The translations under genes and the position numbers were made by a program. A stretch of DNA of 40,465 bases from JBBDMC01 sp964441935 (GTDB lineage Bacteria; Pseudomonadota; Alphaproteobacteria; Rhizobiales; Kaistiaceae): NCBI GenBank assembly GCA_964441935.1, contig CAYTXI010000003.1:1-40465 (forward strand), in the 5' to 3' direction. The notes below the pieces were generated by a model. The model saw only the letters and a program-made list of their open reading frames with translations. It made no database searches and was not told where the DNA came from. How positions within the stretch are numbered: position 1 is the first letter of the stretch; every line of letters starts with the position of its first letter. Positions 1 through 7,220 of this stretch are shown here, piece after piece.

Positions 1-253
1 CCTGCACGGCCTCGGCCATGACGTGGGCGGCGTCGTGGCGGATGAGGGCGAGCGCCCGCGGGTCGTCGCGGGTCACGATCTCGATCCTCGCGTCACGGTC
101 GATCGGGTCGGCAAGGTCGGCAAGGGCGCCGTCGAGTTCCATCGCCACCGCCTTCTTGGCAACGGATTTGGCAATGCCTTCGGCGATCTCGCGGCCAGTG
201 ACGCCTGCGGGGAATTCGCGGACGGAATCGTCAGGGAAAGTCAGGCGGATCAT
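1..253 (-). CDS. thrS: Threonine--tRNA ligase, N-terminal part (cut by window edge)
   Basis: The 84 visible codons start with ATG at 253 (MIRLTFPDDSVREFP) and run off the left edge. They cover the N-terminal TGS domain, including the GREIAEGI segment around residues 20-27. They then enter the editing domain at RHDAAHVMAEAV near residue 73, where HDAAH corresponds to the conserved HxxxH zinc/editing motif of bacterial ThrRS. The enzyme charges tRNA-Thr and removes mischarged serine. An AGGAGA ribosome site lies 7 nt before the ATG and decides the start. A hairpin listed separately sits just upstream of that site. The gene diverges from amtB. The catalytic domain is outside the window, so integrity cannot be judged. 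Confidence 0.93.
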   Translation of the reverse strand, partial: MIRLTFPDDSVREFPAGVTGREIAEGIAKSVAKKAVAMELDGALADLADPIDRDARIEIVTRDDPRALALIRHDAAHVMAEAVQ

Positions 254-566
254 CACTGTCTCCTGCTCACTCCCGCGTACGAGCGCGGGTAAGCGGTGGT
301 GGTGGTGACCGGCGCGGAGGACGCGCTGGCGACCGCTTGGTGGACCAGGCGCGTCGGACAGTCAAGTGCGGGTTCACGACGCCGGGCTGGCGACCATGCG
401 TCCGCGACAGCCCGGCCCGCGTCAGAGCCGCTGCACACAGCGTGGCCTGAATGATCGTTTGCTGGGCATATTTTGGTGCTTTCATGTCCAACGGATTGTT
501 CAGCGCGGTTGACTCTGTTTGAATGGCGCAAATTTGTGCAACGGGAACCCGCAACGGGGGGCACTC
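254..566. other. Divergent thrS/amtB intergenic region
   Basis: About 313 bp without a convincing gene. It must hold the promoters of thrS (minus) and amtB (plus). The thrS-proximal hairpin is listed separately. Near amtB there is a sigma-54-like element (TGG at 524, GC at 538-539), but the spacing between its GG and GC is one base too long for a canonical site, so I do not call it. The amtB ribosome site GGGGGG lies just before 567. Confidence 0.5.
272..289 (-). promoter_or_regulatory. Hairpin in thrS leader with anticodon-like loop
   Basis: On the minus strand CCCGCG pairs perfectly with CGCGGG around a six-base loop CTCGTA. It lies 19-36 nt upstream of the thrS start and about six nt before the AGGAGA ribosome site. 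In E. coli, ThrRS represses its own translation by binding a leader hairpin at this place whose loop mimics the tRNA-Thr anticodon CGU. The loop here also contains CGT preceded by CT. Position and loop are seen in the sequence. The regulatory role is inference, and CG-rich hairpins arise easily in such a genome. Confidence 0.35.
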
Positions 567-1778
567 ATGATCGATACGGGCGACACGGCGTGGATGCTCA
601 CCTCCACGGCGCTGGTTCTCTTCATGACATTGCCGGGGCTGGCCCTCTTCTACGGCGGCTTGGTGCAGTCCCGAAACGTTCTTTCCGCGTTGATGCATTG
701 CATCGCCATCGCGTGTGCGGTCTCGCTTCTGTGGTTCGTGTGCGCGTACAGCATCGCATTCGCTGGCGGCACGCCACTTTTCGGCGGGCTCGGCAAGGCG
801 TTCCTCGCCGGCGTCGCCCGAGAGGCCGCCTATCCCGACACGACGATCCCGGAGTCCGTGTTCGTGATGTTCCAGATGACGTTCGCCATCATCACGCCCG
901 CCCTGATCGTCGGCGCGTACGTCGAGCGTATCAGGTTCAGCGCCGTGCTCTTGTTCTCCGGCCTGTGGCTGATCGTGGTCTACGCGCCGATCGCCCACTG
1001 GGTGTGGGGCGGTGGCTGGCTGGCGAGCATTGGAACGATGGACTTCGCCGGCGGCATCGTCGTGCACGTCACCGCGGGGGTTTCGGCCGCAACGATCGCT
1101 TGGATCCTCGGGGCGCGACGCGGATTCCCCCACGAGGTCAACCCTCCGCACGCGCCGTGGATGGTGATGGTCGGAGCGTCGATGCTGTGGGTTGGCTGGT
1201 TCGGTTTCAACGCCGGAAGCGCACTAGCGGCCGGCGCCGACGCTGGCATGGCCATGCTGGTGACCCACCTCTCGGCGGCAACCGCATCTCTGGTCTGGTT
1301 GACGATCGAATGGATCCGGTTTGGCAAGCCGAGCCTGGTTGGCTTGGTGACCGGCACCATCGCCGGTCTGGCGACCGTGACCCCGGCGTCAGGGTTCGTC
1401 GGCCCGATCGGCGGCGTTCTCCTCGGTCTCGCCGGCGGCGGCGCGTGCTACTACGGTGTCGCCTTGATCAAGGGTGTCTTCCGGCTCGACGATTCCCTCG
1501 ATGTCCTCGCCGTCCACGGCTTCGGCGGCGCGACGGGCACGATCCTGACCGCGTTTCTCGCCGCCACCTACTTCGGCGGCGTCGGTCTTGATCGGACCCT
1601 CGGGGCGCAGCTCAGCGCCCAGGTCGTCGGCGTGCTTGCGGGCATCGTCTGGTCGGCCGTCGCAACCTATGTGATTGTCAAAGTGTGCCAGGCGGTCGTC
1701 GGTCTCAGGGTCAGCGACGAAGAGGAGTTGGCCGGCCTCGATCAGACCGCCCACGGCGAAAGCGGCTACAAGCTCTGA
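567..1778 (+). CDS. amtB: Ammonium transporter (Amt family)
   Basis: A 403-residue multi-pass inner-membrane channel for ammonia/ammonium. Family signatures are clear. ALVLFMTLPGLALFYGGLV forms TM1. IPIAHxxWGGGWL is represented by APIAHWVWGGGWL. DFAGGIVVHVTAG carries the conserved Asp and the first pore His, and VHGFGGATGT carries the second pore His. I chose ATG 567, preceded by GGGGGGC, over an in-frame ATG at 519 that would add 16 non-family residues. The protein begins almost directly at TM1, without the cleaved leader found in E. coli AmtB. glnK follows 14 bp downstream in the same operon. Its product is expected to plug the channel when nitrogen is plentiful. Confidence 0.95.
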   Translation: MIDTGDTAWMLTSTALVLFMTLPGLALFYGGLVQSRNVLSALMHCIAIACAVSLLWFVCAYSIAFAGGTPLFGGLGKAFLAGVAREAAYPDTTIPESVFVMFQMTFAIITPALIVGAYVERIRFSAVLLFSGLWLIVVYAPIAHWVWGGGWLASIGTMDFAGGIVVHVTAGVSAATIAWILGARRGFPHEVNPPHAPWMVMVGASMLWVGWFGFNAGSALAAGADAGMAMLVTHLSAATASLVWLTIEWIRFGKPSLVGLVTGTIAGLATVTPASGFVGPIGGVLLGLAGGGACYYGVALIKGVFRLDDSLDVLAVHGFGGATGTILTAFLAATYFGGVGLDRTLGAQLSAQVVGVLAGIVWSAVATYVIVKVCQAVVGLRVSDEEELAGLDQTAHGESGYKL

Positions 1779-1792
1779 ATCGGACAAGCGTC

Positions 1793-2131
1793 ATGAAAAT
1801 GCTCGTCGCAATCGTCCAGCCGCACCGGCTGGACTCCGTTCGCAGCGTCCTGAACGACATGGGAATTCACGGCATGACCGTCACCGAGGTTCGCGGTTAC
1901 GGCCGCCAGAGAGGACACACCGAAATCTACCGCGGCAGTGAATACGCGATTCAATACGTTCCCAAAGTGAAGGTCGAGGTCGCCGTAGATGACGACCGGG
2001 TCGACAAGGCAGTGGAGGCGATCACCGAGGCGGCGCGCACCGGCAAGATCGGAGATGGCAAGATCTTCGTGTTCGACATGGGTGCGGCGGTGCGTATCCG
2101 CACCGGCGAGAGCGGTTCAGACGCCCTGTAG
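1793..2131 (+). CDS. glnK: Nitrogen regulatory protein P-II (GlnK/GlnB type)
   Basis: A 112-residue signal protein of the P-II family, a trimer that binds ATP/ADP and 2-oxoglutarate and controls AmtB and nitrogen enzymes. The T-loop sequence GHTEIYRGSEY places the uridylylated tyrosine at the canonical position 51. TGKIGDGKIFV (B-loop) and the terminal RIRTGE are intact. The start at 1793 gives the normal P-II length. A longer upstream in-frame reading would run into amtB coding sequence. The order amtB then glnK is the reverse of the common glnK–amtB order. GlnK is chosen over GlnB because of linkage to amtB. Confidence 0.93.
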   Translation: MKMLVAIVQPHRLDSVRSVLNDMGIHGMTVTEVRGYGRQRGHTEIYRGSEYAIQYVPKVKVEVAVDDDRVDKAVEAITEAARTGKIGDGKIFVFDMGAAVRIRTGESGSDAL

Positions 2132-2232
2132 CGGCGCGCCGGGAGCAATCCACAACCGCGGGGCCCTAGCCCCGCATCGCCGAGACGCCGGCGACCCATG
2201 CCGTGCAGCCTTGCTGATGCACCTGATTCTTC

Positions 2233-2247
2233 TTAGAACGCTTCCAG
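2233..2247 (+). promoter_or_regulatory. Candidate Irr/ICE-type iron operator upstream of mbfA
   Basis: TTAGAACGCTTCCAG is an imperfect inverted repeat centred on 2240, ending about 21 nt before the mbfA ATG. It resembles the iron-control element bound by Irr in Rhizobiales (TTTAGAA half-site facing TTCTAAA). The left half matches six of six core bases and the right half is degenerate. mbfA is a known Irr target in Bradyrhizobium and Agrobacterium, which makes the location meaningful. The assignment is by eye. Confidence 0.4.
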
Positions 2248-2268
2248 ACAGCCGAACGAACCCGCCCT

Positions 2269-3246
2269 ATGCAGATCTTCTCGTTCGCCACACAGAAGGC
2301 TTTCTCCGAACTCACCGATCGCGAGGTCCTCGCCCTGGCCATCCAGAACGAGGAAGAGGACGGGCGGATGTATCGCGAGTTCGCCGAACGCATGCGCGAG
2401 CCCTACCCGGCATCCGCCGAGATTTTCGTCAGGATGGCGGAGGAGGAGAACGAGCACCGCCGCCGGCTGCTGGAGGCGTTTAAGCAGCGCTTCGGCGACC
2501 ATATCCCGCTGATCCGCCGCGAGGACGTTCGTGGCTTCATCCGGCGCAAGCCGGTTTGGATGAGCTCCTCCTACGACGTCGACGCGATGCGCGAACGCGC
2601 CGAGTCCATGGAGGCCGAGGCGGCCAACTTCTACCGCCGGGCTGCCGCGCGTTCGACCGACCCGGCGGTGCGCCAGCTCCTCGGCGACCTCGCCGACATC
2701 GAGGCCGGCCACGTCACCATGGCCCACGACCTCGAGGCCGGCGTCTCCGAAGCCGCGCGTGACGAGGAGCGCGAGACCGCGCGCCGCACGTTCCTGCTGC
2801 AGGTGATCCAGCCCGGCCTGATCGGTCTGATGGATGGCTCGGTGTCGACCCTGGCGCCGCTGTTTGCCGCGGCCTTCGCCACCCACAACACCTGGGCGAC
2901 GTTCCTGGTCGGCCTCGCCGCCTCCGTCGGCGCCGGCATCTCCATGGGCTTCGCCGAGGCGCTCTCCGACGACGGCACGCTCACCGGCCGCGGCCACCCC
3001 TGGGTGCGTGGCCTGGTCACCGGCGTGATGACCACGGTCGGCGGCGTTGGCCACACGCTGCCCTACCTCATCCCGCATTTCACCGCCGCCACCGTGCTCG
3101 CCGTTGCTGTGGTGATCGTCGAGTTGTGGGCAATCGCCTGGGTACGCGCCCGCTACATGGACACCCCGTTCCTGCGCGCCGCCTTCCAGATCGTCGTCGG
3201 CGGCCTGCTGGTGTTCGCCACCGGCATCATCATCGGCTCGGCTTAG
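2269..3246 (+). CDS. mbfA: Membrane-bound ferritin / VIT-family iron exporter (MbfA-like)
   Basis: 325 residues in two domains. Residues 1 to about 165 form a ferritin/erythrin-like four-helix domain with carboxylate/His iron ligands (NEEEDGRMY at 27-35, AEEENEHRRR at 57-66, and a second set in MEAEAANFYRR and DIEAGH). Residues about 175-325 form a VIT1/CCC1-type membrane domain (GLMDGSVSTLAPLFA, AASVGAGISMGFAEALSDDG). Known homologues export iron and protect against iron and peroxide stress at low pH. An Irr-box-like repeat precedes the gene. Its stop overlaps the stop of convergent yidD by 4 nt. Function by family is strong; regulation is inferred. Confidence 0.9.
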   Translation: MQIFSFATQKAFSELTDREVLALAIQNEEEDGRMYREFAERMREPYPASAEIFVRMAEEENEHRRRLLEAFKQRFGDHIPLIRREDVRGFIRRKPVWMSSSYDVDAMRERAESMEAEAANFYRRAAARSTDPAVRQLLGDLADIEAGHVTMAHDLEAGVSEAARDEERETARRTFLLQVIQPGLIGLMDGSVSTLAPLFAAAFATHNTWATFLVGLAASVGAGISMGFAEALSDDGTLTGRGHPWVRGLVTGVMTTVGGVGHTLPYLIPHFTAATVLAVAVVIVELWAIAWVRARYMDTPFLRAAFQIVVGGLLVFATGIIIGSA

Positions 3247-3584
3247 TCTTTCAGGTCCAGACGAGTCTTCGGGTCGATGTGGGCGCCGGTCCACCGCCCA
3301 TAGCGCCACGGCAAATACCACCGCGCACCTGCGGACAACGCATCGGGCACCGGGTCGAAGCCGGAGGCCCCGCCCGGCCCACAGCGCTGGAAGCGCGCCA
3401 GCCCGATCCACGTGCCGGCCCACAGACCATAGCGGGCGATCGCCTCTTCCGCGTACTGCGAGCAGGTCGGCAGATACCGGCACTGACGCCCCAGAAACGG
3501 CGACAGCGTCAACCGGTAAAGGCGAATGAGGCCGATCCCGACAAGCCGTGGAATACGTGCGAGCCTGACCATCGATGCCGTCAT
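3243..3584 (-). CDS. yidD: Membrane protein insertion efficiency factor YidD
   Basis: About 113 residues carrying the YidD core: LIRLYRLTLSPFLG, CRYLPTCSQYAEEAI and CGPGGASGFDPVP. YidD is a small amphipathic inner-membrane-associated protein that helps YidC insert membrane proteins. Its usual neighbours rpmH, rnpA and yidC are absent here. In many alphaproteobacteria it lies instead beside the folE/hisI/Fe-S scaffold genes, as seen here. The start is uncertain. ATG 3584 (MTAS) and ATG 3572 (MVRL) both give normal lengths and neither has a strong ribosome site. It converges on mbfA with overlapping stop codons. Confidence 0.88.
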   Translation of the reverse strand: MTASMVRLARIPRLVGIGLIRLYRLTLSPFLGRQCRYLPTCSQYAEEAIARYGLWAGTWIGLARFQRCGPGGASGFDPVPDALSAGARWYLPWRYGRWTGAHIDPKTRLDLKD

Positions 3585-3718
3585 GGTGCGCCGCACACGG
3601 TGCCAAAGCCCGCCGCCCGACTGTGCATCAACCGAATGTTCACCGGACTGGTGGAGCCTCGGCGGTGGCATGAGCGTTCGAAGGAACGGTGGGGCGTCAT
3701 CGCCTGGAGCTCTCCGAG

Positions 3719-3856
3719 ATGGCCCAGTTTCTGAGCTACTACTCTCGATACCGACGCGTCGGCTTCAACCCGGTGGCTGCGTTCCACTTTGCCTGGCTGG
3801 TGGTGAACGCTCGCGTGAAACCCGCCGCCGTGACGCGTCTGGCCAAGCGCCTCTAG
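3719..3856 (+). CDS. Small hypothetical basic protein (45 aa)
   Basis: An open frame too short for most gene finders reads MAQFLSYYSRYRRVGFN, then PVAAFHFAWLVVNARVKP, and ends AVTRLAKRL. GTG 3689 would add ten residues. It has aromatic and basic residues around a short hydrophobic stretch. GGAG lies nine nt before ATG 3719. Its TAG overlaps the stop of the convergent Fe-S scaffold gene by 3 bp, a tight packing also seen between mbfA and yidD. I do not recognise a family. The composition looks like real protein rather than a shadow, because no long gene lies opposite, but support is limited to this sequence. Confidence 0.4.
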   Translation: MAQFLSYYSRYRRVGFNPVAAFHFAWLVVNARVKPAAVTRLAKRL

Positions 3857-4314
3857 GTTTCAGCACCACCGGCGCGTTCCCGAGCGCGCTTCTCCGCAAT
3901 TTGGCCGACCGCGTCTACAACTGCATCGAAGGTCAGCATCGTCGAGGCGTGTCGCGCCTTGTAGTCGCGCACCGGCTCCAGAAACCTGAGGTCTGCGAAC
4001 CGCCCCTGAGGCGGCGGTCCGTTCTCCTTCAGCATCTTCAGCATGGCCTCGCGCACGCCGCGCAACTCCTCGGCGTCAGCCCCGACAATGTTCCGCGCCA
4101 TGATCGACGCCGACGCCTGGCCGAGGGCGCACGCCTTCACCTCGTGGGCGAAGTCGGTGACCACGTCGCCGTCCATCTTGACGTCGACCGTCACCGTCGA
4201 CCCGCAGAGGCGCGAATGCGCCGTCGCCGTCGCGTCTGGCCGCTCCAGGCGGCCGAGCCGGTCGATCGAGCCGGCGAACGCCAGGATGCGCTCGTTATAG
4301 ATATCGTCGAGCAT
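3853..4314 (-). CDS. NifU/IscU-like iron-sulfur cluster scaffold
   Basis: 153 residues of the NifU_N/IscU fold, expected to assemble or transfer Fe-S clusters in the cytoplasm. It has two of the three classical ligand cysteines: C37 in RLCGSTVTV and C62 in KACALGQASASIM. At the third position the conserved His is kept but Cys is replaced, reading H122-A123-S124 in KARHAST. I believe this alphaproteobacterial subgroup commonly lacks that cysteine, but cannot check. ATG 4314 is chosen because it begins the family sequence MLDDIYNERIL; the longer upstream frame is antisense to folE. It diverges from folE across 87 bp that must hold both promoters. Confidence 0.88.
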   Translation of the reverse strand: MLDDIYNERILAFAGSIDRLGRLERPDATATAHSRLCGSTVTVDVKMDGDVVTDFAHEVKACALGQASASIMARNIVGADAEELRGVREAMLKMLKENGPPPQGRFADLRFLEPVRDYKARHASTMLTFDAVVDAVGQIAEKRARERAGGAET

Positions 4315-4401
4315 CGGCGGGGAATATAGGCAACCCGCCGCCGGGCCGCTATATAGACCGGCGAACCATTGGCGCGCCGTGCGGCGCCAGGGAGAGCTAC
4401 G

Positions 4402-5040
4402 ATGGATGCGTTGTTCAAGAAGCCCGCGGTGGACAAGTCCGCTGCGCCCAAAGCCGGCGCCGAGCGCCCGACCCGCGACGAAGCGGAAGCCGCAGTGCGC
4501 ACGCTGATCGCCTGGGCGGGCGACAACCCCAACCGCGAGGGGCTCAGGGATACCCCACGCCGCGTCGTCGGCGCCTACGAGGATCTCTATGCCGGCTACC
4601 GACAACGTCCCGCCGACGTGCTCGACCGCACGTTTGAGGACCTCGGCAGCTACGACGACGTTGTCGTCGTCCGCGACATCCCGTTCTACTCCCACTGCGA
4701 GCACCACATGATGCCATTCCTCGGCCGGGTGCACGTTGCCTACTACCCGAACGAGAAGGTCGTCGGCCTGTCGAAATTGGCGCGCATCGTCGCCGTCTTC
4801 GCGCACCGACTGCAGACCCAGGAACGTCTGACCGGCGACATCGTTGCCGCCATCGACGCCGTCTTGAAGCCGCGTGGCATAGCCGTGATGCTCGAGGCCG
4901 AGCACCTGTGCATGAGCCTGCGGGGCGTCAGGGCCCACGGCGCCACCACCGTCACCAGCCAGTTCACCGGCGCTTTCCGCGACGACCCGTCCGAACAGAC
5001 GCGATTCATGACCCTCGCCAAGGGCACCGCCCAGGGCTGA
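4402..5040 (+). CDS. folE: GTP cyclohydrolase I (FolE)
   Basis: 212 residues. The enzyme converts GTP to 7,8-dihydroneopterin triphosphate, the first step of tetrahydrofolate (and queuosine) synthesis. The zinc ligands are in place: C99 and H102 in SHCEHHMMPF, and C170 in EAEHLCMSLRGV. The substrate segment GLSKLARIV and the C-terminal TSQFTGAF…TRFM are also present. ATG 4402 is preceded by GGAGAG at a good distance, so the in-frame ATG 4369 is not used. The first ~25 residues are a variable N-terminal tail. hisI follows 56 bp downstream on the same strand. Confidence 0.96.
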   Translation: MDALFKKPAVDKSAAPKAGAERPTRDEAEAAVRTLIAWAGDNPNREGLRDTPRRVVGAYEDLYAGYRQRPADVLDRTFEDLGSYDDVVVVRDIPFYSHCEHHMMPFLGRVHVAYYPNEKVVGLSKLARIVAVFAHRLQTQERLTGDIVAAIDAVLKPRGIAVMLEAEHLCMSLRGVRAHGATTVTSQFTGAFRDDPSEQTRFMTLAKGTAQG

Positions 5041-5096
5041 CGTCCGGTCCGACCGTCTGCCGAGCGCCAGCGCACCCGTCCGACACGAGACCCACG

Positions 5097-5543
5097 ATGA
5101 CCGATAACGCCTCCCCTTTCGCGCCGCGCGGCGACGCCGAAGCCGTCGAGATGGGCATTGCGCTGGCGCCGAAATTCGACGCCGACGGGCTGATCGTCAC
5201 CGTCGCCGCCGACGCCGACACCGACGAGGTGCTGATGGTGGCCCACATGAACCGGGAGGCGCTGGCCCGCACCATCGAGACAGGCGAGGCATGGTTCTGG
5301 AGCCGGTCGCGCGCCAGGTTGTGGCGCAAGGGCGAGGACAGCGGCAACACCTTCGCCGTCGCCGAAATCCGCACCGACTGCGACCAGGACGCCATCCTCC
5401 TCAAGGTGCGAGTCGACGGCGACGGCGTCGCCTGCCATCGCGGCTACCGGTCATGCTTCTACCGCTCGATCCCGACGGGCGCGGCACCCTCGCCGGACCT
5501 TGGCCTCACCTTCGACGACGCCATGCCGCGCACCGCGCGGTAA
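5097..5543 (+). CDS. hisI: Phosphoribosyl-AMP cyclohydrolase (HisI)
   Basis: 148 residues of the HisI-only form without a HisE fusion. It opens the purine ring of PR-AMP in the third step of histidine synthesis. Visible family motifs are VLMVAHMNREAL, WFWSRSRARLWRKGEDSGN, the metal site TDCDQDA, and the cysteine site ACHRGYRSCFYR. ATG 5097 gives the standard N-terminus; only a weak GAGA ribosome site precedes it. The gene follows folE and sits away from the other his genes, which is common in alphaproteobacteria. It converges on the CBS-domain gene with a 14-bp gap. Confidence 0.95.
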   Translation: MTDNASPFAPRGDAEAVEMGIALAPKFDADGLIVTVAADADTDEVLMVAHMNREALARTIETGEAWFWSRSRARLWRKGEDSGNTFAVAEIRTDCDQDAILLKVRVDGDGVACHRGYRSCFYRSIPTGAAPSPDLGLTFDDAMPRTAR

Positions 5544-5557
5544 CCGACATCGAAGAT

Positions 5558-5989
5558 TTACGTTGCGGAGATGTAGGCGCGCATCTCCTCGGCTTCGCGC
5601 TCCACCTGCTCGATCCGCGCCTTGACCACGTCGCCGATTGACACGATGCCACTGAGCTTGCCGTCGGCGGTGACCGGCAGATGGCGAAACCGGCCGCGCG
5701 TCATGCGCGTCATCACCTCGTTTATTGTTTCATCATCTGCGCAAGTGACCACGGTCCGCGTCATGATCGAGCCGATCGGGCTGGCCAGCACCTCGGCGCC
5801 GCTGCCGGCCATCGCGCGCACGATGTCGCGCTCCGACACGATGCCGGCTATGCGCTCCGCGTTGTCAACGACCACCAGCGCGCCGATCTTGTTCCTGGCC
5901 AGCACCTCGACGGCTTCCGCGACGCTCACGGCCGCCGTTGTGGTCACGACGTTACGTCCCTTGTTGGCAAGGATTGCCGCTACGGTCAT
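5558..5989 (-). CDS. Tandem CBS-domain protein
   Basis: 143 residues with nothing but two CBS motifs (about residues 8-65 and 72-130). Recognisable are VVVDNAERIAGIVSERDIVR in the first repeat and RHLPVTADGKLSGIVSIGDV in the second. Pairs of CBS motifs bind adenine nucleotides and usually act as energy or redox sensors regulating other proteins. The target here is unknown. ATG 5989 follows a clear GGAGGT ribosome site; the longer frame to 6025 is not needed. The short acidic helical tail (EQVEREAEEMRAYI) is typical of this small stand-alone group. Confidence 0.9.
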   Translation of the reverse strand: MTVAAILANKGRNVVTTTAAVSVAEAVEVLARNKIGALVVVDNAERIAGIVSERDIVRAMAGSGAEVLASPIGSIMTRTVVTCADDETINEVMTRMTRGRFRHLPVTADGKLSGIVSIGDVVKARIEQVEREAEEMRAYISAT

Positions 5990-6096
5990 GGGCGACCTCC
6001 ATCGTGCGAACGCCCTGCACCCCAACTCCCAGCTGCAACCACAACGATGCGACTTGGCCGCGCGCTTGGCAAGACGCGTTGCAACAAACGCCGCCG

Positions 6097-6831
6097 TCAG
6101 CGGCGGTTGGGCACCGGATCAAACAACGGGAACAGCAACAAGCCGGCAAGGAACCCACCGATGTGGGCGTCCCATGCGACCGACCCCGAAGCGATGCCTC
6201 CGCTCAGGCCGAAGAACAGGTTAACCGCGAACCACACACCGAGGAATGCGATCACCCTGCTGTCGCGCACGACCTCGCCGAGTGACGCCGCCGGTTGCCG
6301 GTAGCCTTCAACGCCTCCACGCCACAGCGGCCCGCCGGTGGCGAAAGCAAAGCGGCTGACCGCCGCCATGTGCGCCGAGATGGCCGCCGAAGCGCCGACC
6401 ATCGGGACAACGCCGTCGGGGAAGAGCGCCAGATGCACTAAGGCGCCGGCCGCCGCCCCCACGGCCGAAAACAACACAAAACGCTTGGCGCCGAACCTCC
6501 AGGCGAGCGGACTGCCGAACGCCGCCAGCCACACGCCGTTGATCAGCAGATGCGCCCAGCCGCCGTGCAGTAGCGCATACGTGACGAACGTCCACAGCCG
6601 CGCCGCCTCGCCGCCCAAAAGCACGCCACCGACCGCCTGCGGGTTGGTCTCGCGGATCGGGACGAAGGCGAACAGTCGAATCAGCCAGAGGTCGGCGTCG
6701 GCACCGAGCACAAGCGCTCGCACGGCGTGAATGGCGAGCAACACCCCGACGAGCACGAGCACAACCGTCGGGACGTTGAACATCGGCTGACGGGTCGGGG
6801 GGCGCCGGCCGCTGCGCACGGAATCGATCAT
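6097..6831 (-). CDS. Rhomboid family intramembrane serine protease
   Basis: 244 residues with about six membrane segments. The probable nucleophile is Ser in VGASAAISAHMA, near residue 150. The catalytic His is in WDAHIGGFLAGLLLF near residue 227. The L1-loop-like region HGGWAHLLINGVWLAAFG matches the family H-x2-H-x3-N pattern. The protein should cleave membrane-embedded substrates in the inner membrane; the substrate is unknown. The frame stays open far upstream, but ATG 6831 starts just before the first hydrophobic segment. It stands alone on the minus strand, 107 bp upstream of the CBS-domain gene. Confidence 0.88.
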   Translation of the reverse strand: MIDSVRSGRRPPTRQPMFNVPTVVLVLVGVLLAIHAVRALVLGADADLWLIRLFAFVPIRETNPQAVGGVLLGGEAARLWTFVTYALLHGGWAHLLINGVWLAAFGSPLAWRFGAKRFVLFSAVGAAAGALVHLALFPDGVVPMVGASAAISAHMAAVSRFAFATGGPLWRGGVEGYRQPAASLGEVVRDSRVIAFLGVWFAVNLFFGLSGGIASGSVAWDAHIGGFLAGLLLFPLFDPVPNRR

Positions 6832-7220
6832 CCGCAGCGATCTTAGCGCACGGAGAGGGCGGGGAAAGGCAATCCGGCGAAACGGGTGCCGCCCCGGCGG
6901 TGCTTGTCCGCGCGGGGCGGCCCTGGTCACGTCCCGACGGCGCCCCTGTCGAGCCCGTTCCGCGAACGCGTAGCGTGCGGCGCACGCAAGGGTCACATTG
7001 GCGAACCTGTCACCACGCCCCGCCACCCGCAACGCCCTCAGCGCATAAACCTTACCGGGGTCGCCCCCGTAGAGGCGAACGTGCGCTGGCATGTCGTCTG
7101 CACCTTGCCAGTCGGGAACGGCAAAGGGCTGAGACCTTGTCCCGTTCCTGCACGCGGAATCCGATGTCGGGACGACGACCGGACCCGTGTGAAACCACAA
7201 TGAAACGGGACAGGCGATCG
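6832..7220. other. Intergenic region between divergent rhomboid and PAS genes
   Basis: About 390 bp, GC-rich, without a gene I can support. The rhomboid frame stays open through part of it, but the translation is Arg/Ala-rich and has no family match. I looked for tmRNA, SRP RNA and RNase P signatures and found none. It should hold promoters for both flanking genes. Confidence 0.4.

Noticed and set aside
524..540. Sigma-54-like promoter (TGG…GC) before amtB, attractive for a nitrogen gene
   Set aside because: Eleven bases separate GG from GC; the sigma-54 element needs ten, and the CAC of the -24 box is imperfect.
267..1151. Long minus-strand frame opposite amtB
   Set aside because: Its composition (Arg, Asp, Gln, His-rich) is typical antisense shadow in high-GC DNA and amtB is certain.
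3853..4938. A longer 361-residue version of the Fe-S scaffold
   Set aside because: The N-terminal extension is antisense to folE and has no family similarity; the scaffold starts at 4314.
6832..7199. Possible structured RNA (tmRNA, SRP or RNase P) in the long rhomboid/PAS gap
   Set aside because: No conserved core of any of these RNAs is visible; a GGGGGCGACCCCGG-like stretch on the minus strand is isolated.
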